NCBI GenBank assembly: GCA_036971475.1
Contig: JBAIZL010000007.1
Coordinates: 27,032,947-27,096,946 of the forward strand
Origin: Prosapia bicincta
Taxonomy: Eukaryota; Arthropoda; Insecta; Hemiptera; Cercopidae
Direction: 5' to 3'
DNA length: 64,000 bases
Shown here in pieces: positions 50,666-61,225 of this stretch (position 1 is its first letter; each line of letters starts with the position of its first letter). Position numbers and translations under genes: made by a program. Under the pieces are notes generated by a model. It was not told the DNA's origin, searched no databases, and worked only from the letters and a program-made list of their open reading frames with translations.

Positions 50666-51820
50666 GTATTGGACTGCAAAATTCAAACGTTTTATTGTTA
50701 TAAATATTCTAGTATGTTTTAGAAAACTGACATATTTTCAAAAAGAATGTTTACAAATATTATTTCTATTTTTTGTTATTTTTTATATTATTACACTGTA
50801 TTAACATATACAGTATTATTATTCCATTGTTATGTTATTTTGAGATGATTAACATGAAAGAATCAATGTATTAGTTGTTCTGACATATCTTGAAAAATTC
50901 TTATTTTTCATATTCAAGATGTTCTTTGTTTAGTGTTTTATCCAGTTTATCTTGTGATGCATTAATGGATATAAAGAGCTTTCTACTATGCCATCATCTC
51001 CTGTGAGGTGAAATTCAGCAACATCTTTTCTAGGATGGTTCTTATTATGCTTTTATTTGTTTTACTTGTCATCTTTTATTGTTTACAGCGGCTCGTACTT
51101 GATGTGAAATCCCTCCCTTTTTCTCCAATGAATGAGTTTTTGCTTAATACTTAATTGTTTAATATTTGTATGCTTTAATATTAGTATTATCTAATACTGT
51201 ATTAAGTTTAGTGTAATTATGTTTTACAGATTATTATTTTTTAATAGGTGATATTTTTATGTTATTTTTTGTGCAGACACTGCACACTCGCAGTGAGTAA
51301 TGTGCGATACAGAAGTATTTCATGTATTCTGAGATTTATTATGAAACTAAAACATTAGTGTTACTAAAGCGTCAGACAAAAGTGGGGCTTATATTATTAT
51401 AAGTTTAAACATTTTCAGTTATGGTACATTTTATATCATTAAAAAAATGTCTAGTGTATTTGCCAAACTTCACAACAAAACTAAAACTCGACATAAATAT
51501 TTTATTCGAAATAATTACATCAATGAGTACACATTGAACCAAATCAAATTTATAATGCAAATAATGATTCCTCAAAGTAGAAAAGGGGAATTGTACAGAT
51601 TAGTTATTTTGTTAAATATCCCCCCAGGGATCTATTAAGTAAACTAGTGTATTATTGTTAGGAAAGTATTTTAAAAGTGTTTTTTTTAAGTTAATGATAT
51701 TTTACTATCTTTAAATTTGTTTTCACATTATATCCATCTATTTGTTCTGTTTATTTGGAGTTGTGTGATGTGAAGAAACAGAATTGGACATTGGTACTGA
51801 GAGCAAACATTTAACTTACT
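50666..51820. other. AT-rich stretch
   Basis: The plus frame at 51447-51638 (63 residues, basic) is not recognised. It could hide a 5' exon of OAZ, but none could be defined. Confidence 0.3.
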
Positions 51821-51824
51821 TGTG

Positions 51825-51990
51825 GACATGTTTCAAAACAACGGTTTCATTGACAAAACCAAAACCCTACTGCCGGCGATCGCTCAGTGTTGTAGGATTA
51901 TTATTTATGAGTGTAGAGGAGGTGTGGGTTCGTCAATGAAATGATTGTTTAGAAATGTTTCAGTAAGTTAAAAGTTTTCACTCAGTTACG
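51825..51990. repeat. Short inverted repeat
   Basis: CTTACTTGTGGACATGTTTC with AACGGTTTCATTGAC on the left matches the reverse complement of CGTCAATGAAATGATTGTTT and GTTTCAGTAAGTT on the right. It resembles the inner arms at 18590-18720, suggesting one family. Confidence 0.65.
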
Positions 51991-52464
51991 CAATAATTAC
52001 TAATGATTTATTTAGTGGATTACATTAAGCAACGCTATTTAAAAATGTTATAACACCAAAAGTGACAATTATTCCCATGCGGAGGGAGAAATACGCATAC
52101 GTACAAAGGTTATATTCATGCTATTTTGGAATATCCATTTCGTGTTGTCATTATTCCGTGTTGTCATTTCATAAGAGTGAAAGAAATTTGTAATGCGTGT
52201 CTGTAGAGGTGATCTTGTCACCACTGGTAATGATGGATGTGTCATCTGCCTGAATATATTTTTGTAAATTTCATTAGTAAAACAAAATTTTTGGAAACAT
52301 ACAAATTTATTTTTTTTTTAACAGAATGACGAGTTCTTTATAAAATATTTATCATTAGACTTTGTATTTCTGTGACTTTTTTAAGTATAAAAAATGTTAA
52401 AGCTGACATTGTTTCTTGTGCTACTTTTGTATCTTATGTTTTTCTTGTCTTGTACTTATTTCAG
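51991..52464 (+). other. Upstream flank or intron of OAZ
   Basis: It ends in a pyrimidine-rich tract and CAG, so it behaves as an intron 3' end. The promoter and first exon were not located. Confidence 0.5.
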
Positions 52465-52655
52465 TGCTAGTTTAGAAATGGAGGAGTCTGCTCCCCAGTA
52501 CTGCGTCAGCCTGGGCGTGGGGCCTCAGTGGTGCTCCTGATGCTCCCCATGCCGCATTGTTTAAATTAGTCTCGCCGAAGTCTCTTAGCACAGAGGGCAG
52601 CGGCGTGGGGAAACAAGATAAGCTCTCTGTGAGCCAAAAATGCAATATTGTTGAG
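52465..52655 (+). CDS. OAZ: OAZ exon with 0-frame end and start of the +1 frame
   Basis: The exon follows a pyrimidine-rich tract and an AG at 52463-52464 (a second AG ends at 52470) and ends before GTAAG at 52656. It holds about 20 codons of frame 0 from ATG 52478 to TGA 52538, and 39 codons of frame +1 starting GAT at 52539. It is clearly richer in G+C than the surrounding AT-rich DNA, as expected for a constrained exon. Confidence 0.9.
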
Positions 52656-55600
52656 GTAAGATTTCGTAGCATTCCTTTCTGCATTGTAGTATGTTTCGAT
52701 TGATTGGTGAGTTATTGAGGGAACAGTTGAGAGCAGAAAATGTTTTTGCTTGTTAAATGTGTGGGCTTATAAGAACAATGTAATGCTGTTGAAAGTATAT
52801 GTTTAGAACCATTGTGTACATTATCAGTTATTTTTTGGTTATGTGTGTTTGTCAAAACTCAATTTCTTATTTGCAACCTGCAATATGTATAAGAATACAT
52901 GTCTCTAGATTTTGTGATCCGTAATTTTGGTCATTCCTTCCTTGTGTTTCCTACAGTCCCGTCTATACACATGATGTGTTTTTTTTAACATAGTCTGTCT
53001 TAAGACCTGAAAACTTGTACATCGTCTTACTGAGAACATATTATTGCTAGAAAACAATTTGAAAAAATTGTTCCTTGAATTTTAATCTTTACTTTCTGAA
53101 TATGTTTCACAATTTAAAATATAATTGTTCCATTATCATGATTTAATATATAAATTATAATTTAAAACTAACTTGAATATTTAGATGATTCTGAGCATGT
53201 ATTATTTAGATTATACAAGAGCCCCTTTACTTTCTAAATTGTTGATGAACGGGGATTTAATATTGTATATTCTTGTGATGGCCCTCTTTAGTTACAATTC
53301 TAGAAAACTGTGCAAGCAAAGTAAACATAGTGCTTATCTGGTCAATAATAAACAACTGTTTTATTCAACTTCTTCATGGTCAATGTTGAGTGGTTACAGG
53401 CCGTGATTATAAGTGAAAACACATTGTAACCATTGACTAATAAAAGTTCTATTTGTGTGTAATCAAGTATAATTTTTGTAGTTATCAAGTTGTATTCTCT
53501 GGGTTATTAATTGCTTTTTAATGGTTAATAAAATTAATATCAGTGATAAAGGTATGTTTTTCATTGAGAAACTGTTGGAAGTTTTTATAGTTCAGTTAAT
53601 TACTCTCAATAAAATTTAATGCTTAGTAAAATTTCCTTTGTATACCAATATTTTATGCATTTTATTGTAGCATAATTTCAATAGTATTGTTGACGTTTTT
53701 GCTGTTTTAAATTTCTTTTATTATTAGCAATTATAACCATGTATGGTATTTGAAATAATATTATCTGTATGGCTGTCATTGTATAGCAAGATATTTTTAA
53801 TTTTTAAAAATTTGTAGGAATAAATCAACTGGTTTTGCGAGTCAAGCATTGTCCTTAATAAATTTAGTGGCGATGTTTCGAAAACATATTTGCTACCATC
53901 TTTCAGGCAGTATAAAATAATTCAAAATTTGAACTAGGAAAATGATTGTTATTCACAGATCTCTGGATAAACCTCTCTTTCCCTTGACGCTATATGCCTC
54001 GTTAAGTTGTTCACACAAACTTTTCTAATTTTTTTAGGTCTTGAGTATGAGTATGTACTGTAGTATATAATAATAAAACAGATTTTTTTAAAAATTGAGA
54101 TGAAAACTTTAAAAAAATATTCCTCCAGTGTATTTTTTATTCTGATAAGGCCCCAAACATATTTGGGCAATAATATTCAACTCATATTTGACATTATTTT
54201 GTTTTCCTACACTTTTATTTTGTGTAACACTGATGCGTACACATGAATTTTAAAATCATTTAATCTTGTAATGATTGCTTTTTTCAGGAAGTCGAATTGT
54301 TGAAAGCTGCTGAGAAGCATGATAGTATCAAAATCAGTTTTGAGCTCCGATTAACAGAACTCACTGAAGCTCGTTGGGAAACTGTTTTGTACCATGATCG
54401 TCTGTACATACAGGTGCCCTCGTGCCTCCTGCCTGAAGGTTCCAAAGAAGGGTAAGAGTTGCTTGTATTAAATAAATACAGATATCTGTATTATAAAACA
54501 TTTCAAGGTTTTACCTGTACTTTAAGGGTCTCCCAGTTGTGGATGTAAAGTATAACTGGCGCACTATAAGTTCCGCATTGACCTTTGAACCATGATTGAT
54601 GGCATGTGAGGGTAAGGGGGGGAGAATCAATTCTTTTCTGCAAACATTGGTTTTATTGTAATTCTAACCATTCTAATGGCTATTCTATTCTAGTCAGTTT
54701 CTTACTGTCAGTTGTCAAGTTCATTGTCTAGCTACTGTTGTTAAATATAAATATATTCAAGTGTAACTGTTGTTACTGTCATGTGCAATTATCATGTCTC
54801 CTGTAGTGAGTAAAATAAAACTTTTTAGAAAACTTCATAGTCAGGCCCTTGAAATAGTTTTTCATGTATTAGAGTTTTGTGAAGAAGAAGCTCAAAAGTG
54901 TACAGAGGAAAATCTCTCAATTCCAGTGCAACAGAGTCAGAAGCTGTGTTGTTGGGTGACTGGAGTATCACTGGACACTGTCAAAAAGATGAGAAAAAAA
55001 GGGAATGAAATTTCAGATGAGCAAGTGTTTATAACTCCAGATAAAACGTGTAAAAGCAAAGTCAGTAGCATCGGCTATTTTAATGAAGCGGAATTTCAAA
55101 ACATACAGCTGTACAAGTTTTGCTAACATTGGGTATAGAATCAAACAGCACAGTCTGGAGACACGGTGGGAGGAGGGTGAGAGTCGTGGTATGCAGACTA
55201 GCTAATAGCGACCAAGTGCGCCAGTAATAAATACCTCATTGAAGACCCCTGGTCGATATATCGGCCTTTTCACCTTGCTTAAAAATCAAACAAATGAATT
55301 TGAAGCACTAAAGATTTCTACAATAATTATTATGTAAATAACTAAATTTCTTTTCATAAACAATTTTAACACGTTGACTGCCAACTAATTTTCTGATAAT
55401 ATACAAACACAATTTTTGTTGTTGAAATAATGACAAAACATAACATTTTGTCTTCTATTGTGTTTATTCATTTAACTTGGATTATTTTATGATTTTGTCG
55501 GACACTGGTGAATGTCATGGCCCAACATAAATATTTATACTACGAGGTGCTGTGTCAGTCACGTCTGGCTTACTACGCATTCCCTGTTCAAGGCCGATCA

Positions 55601-58600
55601 TCTGAATGATTGTAAAATGTTAACATTTTTATTGTATTTCTCCAATATAAATTCAAGTATAAATATATACTATAACGTAGTTTCACAAAATATAGATATT
55701 TTAAACAATAAATACAGCTACTAGATTTTTCTGACGTATTTTAATAGATACACAATTTAAAATTTCAGCATAACTGTATTTTTGTTTGAAAATTTTTTTT
55801 CTTGAATAATTTGAATGTAAATATAGTCTGAACATTATGTTTGCATTGTTTCAATACAGGTTTTTTTTAAATTGAGCTGTTTTTATGAATTTTATATGAT
55901 CTTATGAATTGGAGGAACAAGTTTTAATTACTCAGTAAAGTAAAGTATTTACTTATTACATTTTGAAATTGAAGTCATAAGACGAAAAAGTTTCCTCCAA
56001 GTGTAAGTTGAAAATTTAACAACTTATTAATAGAATGTCTGGTCACAGGTAATTTTAAAGAGTAATAAAGGCTACCAGCTCATCATTACCAACAAAATTT
56101 TTTTCGTAAAGATTTTAGTTTCTAATTTTCAAATTGTTCAGTTTTTTAGATGAATTTTTGTTTAGGATCAAATCAAAGGTAACACTATTCTAAAACGTAA
56201 TGTAGTTCTGCAAATTAATGTAAATAAAAACTATTTCCTTGTAATTCTGAACTTCTAATTTCCTAACAATTATAGTCTTGTAAAAAAAAATTAAAAAGCA
56301 TAGAGGATTAGAGGCTGTGTCGGACACCTCATAAGATTAAATACATCGTGAATGTGCCTGACAGCCTTGTTGTTGATCTTAAATTAGGGATACATTGTCA
56401 GTCACGGTTGACCTCAAGTTGACATGTATTAGGTTCACTTTCAAGCATTTCCACACTTTTTATTAGTAAACCTGTTTCAATAGTTACAGTATATGTGATT
56501 ACATATGTAAGTAGTTTTGATTGGCAAAAGTATTCTAAATGTATAAGTTATTAGATACCATGTTTTTGTTGTGCCTAATTTATATTTGATTTAGGTTTGT
56601 AAGTCTGTTGGAATATGCTGAAGAGGTCTTGCACTGCACCGACATCATTGTATGTCTGAAGAAGGACCGCGCAGATAGAGGTAATTTCATAATAACTGTT
56701 TCTTTGTATATCGTTGGGATGGCTTAGCAAGAGAGAAGGTAGAACTGCTTGTGTGAATACCTTATGGTACAGTAAACTTCCGATTATCCGGGGTCTGCCA
56801 TTGTTTTACAAATATCCAATTTTTATTCCAATCAGATTCATGTGTTTAAATTTCCAAAGGGTGAATTACGATGTAAATACATATAAGGCTTAATAGAAGT
56901 TAAGATGAAGGGAATAGATATGTAAATATGTAGTAGTAATTTTTACATTGAAAGGGAAGCATCCCGACGCAGGCCAGCGAAATAAAAGGGACGAGCAGAC
57001 TACTGCATATAAGAGACAATGACAATATGCTTGGACGCCCGAAAACTGAATGTGTTTCATAAGATTGTAAACAAATGTAAATAGTCTAGGACGTGACATA
57101 TGCATTATCCATGTCTGGTCTGTCATATACATTATCTATCTTTATGGCTTTGTGACACACGTGAAACAAGTAGACACTGTGCGACAAAATGGTTCTCAAG
57201 AAACTTGGATCGCACATTAAAGCTAAATCAATGCTCACAAAAAAAGACGAAAGTGACAGATTTTTTTGTTAAAAAGTGAAAGTATTATGTGTAAAAGTAA
57301 TTACATATGTACATACATACTTACTTTTGACATATACTTATGTATGTATTGTAAATAGTTAGACTTATTTCTGTATTTATTTTGTCCTCTGAAGATTATT
57401 TGTGAATTGCATTAACCGGGGTCATTTTTTGTGTAACTTATGATATAATAATCGATTATCGATCATTTTGCGTATTCTTTGTTCATAGCGGATTATCCGG
57501 GGAATTCGTTACCCGGCGTTGCCGGGCCACCCTATTCCACGGATAATCGGGAGTTTACTGTATTTAAAGAAGGTAAGATGTCCTGTTATTTTCCAAGGCG
57601 TGGCACTCGGTACTTATTCTCTCAGGCGGACTCAATATAAAAACTAAGAAGTCAGAAGTTATCTCGATCCAGTATCTGGGTTAAATAGTTATCTACTTAG
57701 TCGCCTTTAGAGATTAATTTAGACAACTTTATTTTTATATTTTTCCTACGTGGATTTAGTTGTATCAATGTCGGTTTATTCCAAATTCCTGTTCTTTAAT
57801 TACTGTATTCCTCTGATATACCTGTTTCCTAAACTGAAATTGTCTCTGAAAGGGAATCTATTTGACTCAATCGAAGACATTCAGGCAAATATGAAGAGGT
57901 TCTAAAAACGCTCCAGGGTTCAGAAATATAATCTTACAGGTATATTTCAAAAATGGAAATACTGTTGGAGTCTGTGTGTTTAGTCAGGAAAGTACTAATT
58001 CAAGGAGATCATAATAGTAGCTAAGTAGCTGTGCTAGAGGCGATCAACGTCAAATATCCAGAAGCAGAGTGGCTCCGTATATATAGCGACGGTTCATCCA
58101 TGCCAGGAACAGGGAATACCAGAGCTGGATATGTCTCCAAGGACCCATAACAGTGGGTTACTGACGAGGAGATCGCTGCAATACATGAGGCAGCTAAAAG
58201 GCTAGAAAACATGTAACAAAACAAAAAAAGCTCCATTTCTGATAGACTGCCAAACTGCAATAATTGTACTCTGAAACAGCAAGTACACTGATTGCAAGAA
58301 AACAACTGCATGCCGATTAAGACTCTCCAACCTTATAGAAGGTGGAATATGGATCTTACACCTGCAGTGGATCCCAAACCAGGGAACAAAAAGCAGATGT
58401 TCTCGTGCAAAACGGCACTGCTCTCCAGCAACTGCTTTGAGCTCAGTCCTACTCTTCTGCAAAGACCTCATCAAGCAAGCGGTAAACAACTGGACCAGGA
58501 CACGCAACAGGCAAGCCAGCATAGGGAAGAATTTGGTTTAAACTGATAGACTCTCCCATACCCCGAAACTTGCCTAGAGATGTATCAGTAGTTGCGTTGA

Positions 58601-61225
58601 GAACTACCACTAGCCACAAGTGCCTGGCAGCCCACCTTCCCCAGTGTCTGGCCCTAGCAGCCAACTCTGTGAAAAAGAAAACGCCTACAGGGGGATCGCA
58701 AAATGGTCAGCGTGCCACCAAATGGCTAACCTACCAAGGGTGGGCGTAGGCTAGTAAGTAAGTACTGTTGTGATATTACAAGTCCGGTCTTAAAATTTCC
58801 CCACCACATCTTTTATATCAGACCGTAATATGATTTCTTAGATCGACCTTCGTACAGGAAACCCTGGTTTGCTTGAATTGTGTCTAGAGATGCTCAGAGT
58901 TAACTTGTGTTCTGCCACTGTTAATTTTTATTTTTGCCTTAATCATTTAATAAATTTTTTCTCAGGCTTTGTGGATTTTAGTTAAGTAACAGGGGTTAAT
59001 TACTGTTACATAAAATAAATAGAAGAATAATTTTAAGATTTACCACATGCAAAATAAAGTTTTTTGCTGTTATGTTTTGTTAACTGTGTAATATTTCCAT
59101 TTGTTTATTTTTTATTAATAAAAATGGAAATGTAATTTTAGAATGAAATTTACTTAGTATTTTAATCAATTTAGACCAATTTCTATCATACATAATGTTT
59201 CAATCTGAGGGAGTCAAAGCACCATCTAATCTGAGTACTGCGGTCTTAGCTTTAAATAAAAATTGTTCAACACATTCGCTGCAGTTCATCTGGGGCTAGG
59301 TCACTGGTCGATTGGGCCAAAGTACCTCAGCTTTGTTGACTTTATCTGTCCTCTGGCCTTGAACAAACTGTCTATTTGTGTCCTTTTGTAAGGACTGTTG
59401 AGTGATGGAATTATGAGATGGGTTTTTATTTGTCGGATCTTAAGATTTGTATGGTTTTAGTGAAAATCATATTTTTACTGCATATATTGTTTTATGTATT
59501 GTACGCTATTTTATAATGTATAGTTCACAAAATAACAGAACAGTAATTTGATTCTGAACCTGACCTAGAAAGCACAGCAAGCAATGACTTTCCTGGTCAA
59601 ATGATACACTGGTTATAAATCCGGTTTATTTTACAAAGATAACTTTCGTCTTGCTTCTTTGCCTGATTGTAAACCAATTGACTGGTTTTACTTTGACATT
59701 TGACAAAGATTTTATGGACTTAAAATGGTAGTTAACAAATTTTAGTGTCATGTTTTGTATGTGTCGAAGTTTAATACATTGACCACTCATAAGCAGGTTG
59801 CATAAAATTACATTTAAACTTTTTTCGAACATTATCAAAGACAAAACTTCAATTAAATTTATTCAACCTATTGCTCAGGCAGTCATGGATTTACAGCAGT
59901 ATATTACATTAAACCTAGACATCTAAGGGATTCTTCTTACTTCTTCTAGCAGGCATCCAGCTTCAATTGTAGCCAATGGCCCGATGTCCATGATCGCAGA
60001 GTTCCAATAATGTTTGTTTGTGAGTAAGGTATTAATGTCCAAACCCTCTGCCCTTAAAAGGACCCTGGTAGGATTTGGGTAACAGCACTTAATGAGGATG
60101 TGCTACAGGTCTTCTTCTCCACTTTGGCAAAGAGCGCATTCTGGTGATGCCGCAAAATAAACCAGTAAAGATAGGCCAGGGTTAAAATGTGTCCAGTCCG
60201 AGCTCTGGCCGCGAAAGTACTAAGATTTCTCTCGATTACTCTACATGTCTTCTTTTGCCGGTTCATTCCGGAGGTTAAATAGGAATCGAGCGACTGGACA
60301 GTGACCACTCCTCAGTCCACTTTCTCCTGAAAAATCGCTCTGCAGACTTTTGACAATATAATAGGGAGAACATCTAAGGTATATGTATAGTTTCTTGGAA
60401 CTTACAGCGTAAATAAAGAAAGAGATTTATAGTCCATAGTTTGACCTCTTGTCGTACACTCTAAACCTAATAGAACGTTTCATCAATTTGTAAGTCAACT
60501 TGAGTTTGCTCGGTGTTTTCAGGAGTTTTGTTGTATTGTACTACTGTGGAAAAATAAAAGCTGTGACCCTTTGAGATGGACCTTTTATTTTAAGAAAATG
60601 AATGTGATGTAAAGTGGCCACCACATGAGCACAAACAGTGCTTAAAATTCTATCCCAGTGAAATTAAATTATAAATTAGAAAAATTCATGTTAATATTTT
60701 TTTTAATTATTAAATTTTTGTGAACAATGAAAACTTATAGGTTTACTAAACTTAAAACCATAACATTTTATCATTTTTACTAACAATTATTACAAATAAT
60801 AATAAAACACTAAATAAGGTTAAAAATAAAGAATAAAACAATTACACCTGTATAAAGAATATATTTTGTTATTTATAAGTGATAATATTTTTGTGCCAAA
60901 GTATAACTCAATTGACACAACAAATTAAATCATACTCACTGAGTGCCAAGGCGCATATCTAACTAGAACCGTGATTGGTGGATGACTGAAATTAAAGTTT
61001 TTAATTTTTTGAAATAGCATTTGTATACATCCAGCCACAGTGAAGATGTTAAAGTAAAATCACTTATTCTTTAAGTTACCATTGTATTATTACTCAACTT
61101 TTGTTACAGCTCAGCTAGTACGAACCTTCATGTTCCTCGGCTTCACTGTGTTGCCACCTGGGCATGCATTGATCCCTTGTAGCAGCGATACTATCAACTT
61201 GTACATGCGCTACACAATTGACTAA
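52478..61225 (+). CDS. OAZ: Ornithine decarboxylase antizyme, +1 frameshift gene (four recognisable coding exons)
   Basis: Antizyme binds ornithine decarboxylase monomers, blocks the enzyme and sends it to the proteasome, and it also restrains polyamine uptake. Joined exons are 52478-52655, 54288-54451, 56595-56680 and 61110-61225. The 0-frame ends in LGVGPQWCS then TGA; the +1 frame continues as DAPHAALFKLV. Downstream exons encode the family hallmarks: ETVLYHDRLYIQVP, LPEGSKEG, FVSLLEYAEEVL, KKDRADR, LVRTFMFLGFTVLPPGH, ending NLYMRYTID and TAA. All introns are GT-AG and keep phase (0, 2, 1). From the ATG at 52478 the product would be about 180 residues, shorter than the roughly 228 of human OAZ1. 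Frame 0 stays open to an acceptor AG at 52463-52464, so one or more upstream exons with another start probably exist but were not found. The identification is secure; the N-terminus is not. Confidence 0.95.
52535..52541 (+). promoter_or_regulatory. OAZ: Antizyme programmed +1 ribosomal frameshift site TCC-TGA-T
   Basis: TCC is the last sense codon, TGA the 0-frame stop and the next base is T. This is the conserved animal antizyme shift site, where the ribosome skips one base and reads GAT. The codons before it (TGG TGC TCC) and after it (Asp-Ala-Pro-His) match the family. In known antizymes high polyamine raises shift efficiency, giving negative feedback. A 3' RNA pseudoknot occurs in many antizymes; I did not fold this one. 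Confidence 0.95.
52656..54287 (+). other. OAZ intron after the frameshift exon
   Basis: It starts GTAAG and ends TTTTTTCAG. It is AT-rich and non-coding. The only structure I can name is a CTGA-stem-GAAA type repeat end on the minus strand near 53865-53925. Confidence 0.85.
53865..53925 (-). repeat. Retroelement tail module
   Basis: On the minus strand: CTGCCTGAAAGATGGTAGCA, a short spacer, then TTTTCGAAACATCGCCACTA. The CTGA...CGAAAC spacing resembles the modules at 18.4, 31.8 and 42.4 kb. It is isolated in an OAZ intron. Confidence 0.45.
54288..54451 (+). CDS. OAZ: OAZ second recognisable exon
   Basis: The exon is preceded by a T-rich tract ending TTTTTTCAG and followed by GTAAGA at 54452. 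It reads EVELLKAAEKHD at the start and YHDRLYIQVPSCLLPEGSKE at the end. It leaves two bases (GG) of a glycine codon completed in the next exon, so the intron is phase 2. It covers the start of the conserved ODC-binding, acetyltransferase-like fold. Confidence 0.93.
54556..55224 (+). mobile_element. TIR element with a helix-turn-helix-like ORF
   Basis: The perfect inverted ends CTGGCGCACT/AGTGCGCCAG are flanked by TAA on both sides, a 3-bp duplication seen in PIF/Harbinger, although a TA target cannot be excluded. The frame at 54785-55126 encodes SKIKLFRKLHSQALEIVFHV, then FCEEEAQKCTEENLSIPVQQ and TGVSLDTVKKMRKKG, then stops. The middle looks like a DNA-binding helix-turn-helix, as at the start of many transposases. 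The catalytic domain is missing. Confidence 0.65.
55975..56100 (+). mobile_element. Solo PLE tail fragment
   Basis: GTTTCCTCCAAGTGTAAGTT, ATTTAACAACTT and CCAGCTCATCAT match 1815-1912 in the first PLE pair. There is no coding part. Confidence 0.7.
56595..56680 (+). CDS. OAZ: OAZ third recognisable exon
   Basis: An acceptor TTTAG precedes the exon and GTAATT follows at 56681. It encodes FVSLLEYAEEVLHCTDIIVC and KKDRADR, the most recognisable antizyme block; the acidic LLEYAEE helix corresponds to the ODC-contact region of mammalian antizyme. It ends with one base of an alanine codon (phase 1). Confidence 0.95.
56768..57562. mobile_element. Pogo/Tigger-like non-autonomous element
   Basis: The inverted ends CAGTAAACTTCCGATTATCC and GGATAATCGGGAGTTTACTG are flanked by TA on each side (56768-56769, 57561-57562). 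CAGT(A/C)-CTCCCGATTATCCG ends are typical of pogo/Tigger elements of the Tc1/mariner group. The 791-bp interior has no recognisable transposase. It sits in an OAZ intron about 90 bp after exon three. Confidence 0.85.
57563..58019. other. Intronic AT-rich spacer
   Basis: Nothing recognised. Confidence 0.4.
58020..58765 (+). pseudogene. LINE fragment: RNase H domain and 3' end
   Basis: The plus strand encodes EWLRIYSDGSSMPGTGNTRA (first catalytic Asp), WVTDEEIAAIHEAAKRLENM (Glu), FLIDCQTAIIVL (second Asp), then LIEGGIWILHLQWIPNQG and, after a frameshift, KKADVLVQNGTALLQQLL. This is the RNase H order of non-LTR retrotransposons. Stops after KDP and in later segments show it is dead. The following stretch (CVVALRTTTSHKCLAAHL-like codons near 58590) fits the C-terminal region of the same protein. 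Confidence 0.8.
59925..60315 (-). pseudogene. LINE C-terminal fragment, opposite orientation
   Basis: On the minus strand, LDSYLTSGMNRQKKTCRVIE and ARARTGHI are followed by ECALCQSGEEDL, HILIKCCYPNPTRV and LATIEAGCLLEEVRRIP. The RTGH...C-LCQ-GEED--HIL--C pattern is the zinc-knuckle-like end of non-LTR retrotransposon ORF2 proteins. Stops and a frameshift are present. Confidence 0.75.
60316..61109. other. Intronic AT-rich stretch before the last OAZ exon
   Basis: Nothing recognised apart from the acceptor at 61100-61109. Confidence 0.5.
61110..61225 (+). CDS. OAZ: OAZ last coding exon
   Basis: It follows TTTTGTTACAG and encodes AQLVRTFMFLGFTVLPPGHA, then a short tail ending in RYTID and TAA at 61223-61225. 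The RTF-FLGF-PGH block is diagnostic of the family C-terminus. The tail is short, without the acidic extension of human OAZ1. Confidence 0.95.

Larger units (their letters stand above)
54452..56594 (+). other. OAZ intron with a TIR element and a PLE tail fragment
   Basis: It starts GTAAGA and ends TTTAG. It holds the inverted-repeat element at 54556-55224 and a PLE 3' fragment at 55975-56100. The rest is AT-rich with nothing recognised. Confidence 0.85.
56681..61109 (+). other. OAZ long intron with pogo-like and LINE remnants
   Basis: It starts GTAATT and ends GTTACAG. It holds a pogo/Tigger-like element (56768-57562) and two non-LTR retrotransposon remnants in opposite orientation (58020-58765 plus; 59925-60315 minus). 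The remainder shows no coding signal. Confidence 0.85.

Noticed and set aside
51447..51638. Antizyme 5' exon
   Set aside because: No antizyme-like sequence and no supported donor site in the right phase.
52472..52684. 70-residue minus-strand protein over the antizyme exon
   Set aside because: It is the antisense shadow of the G+C-rich antizyme exon.
58292..58664. Several overlapping short proteins at 58.0-58.7 kb on both strands
   Set aside because: They are shadows of the decayed LINE RNase H region.
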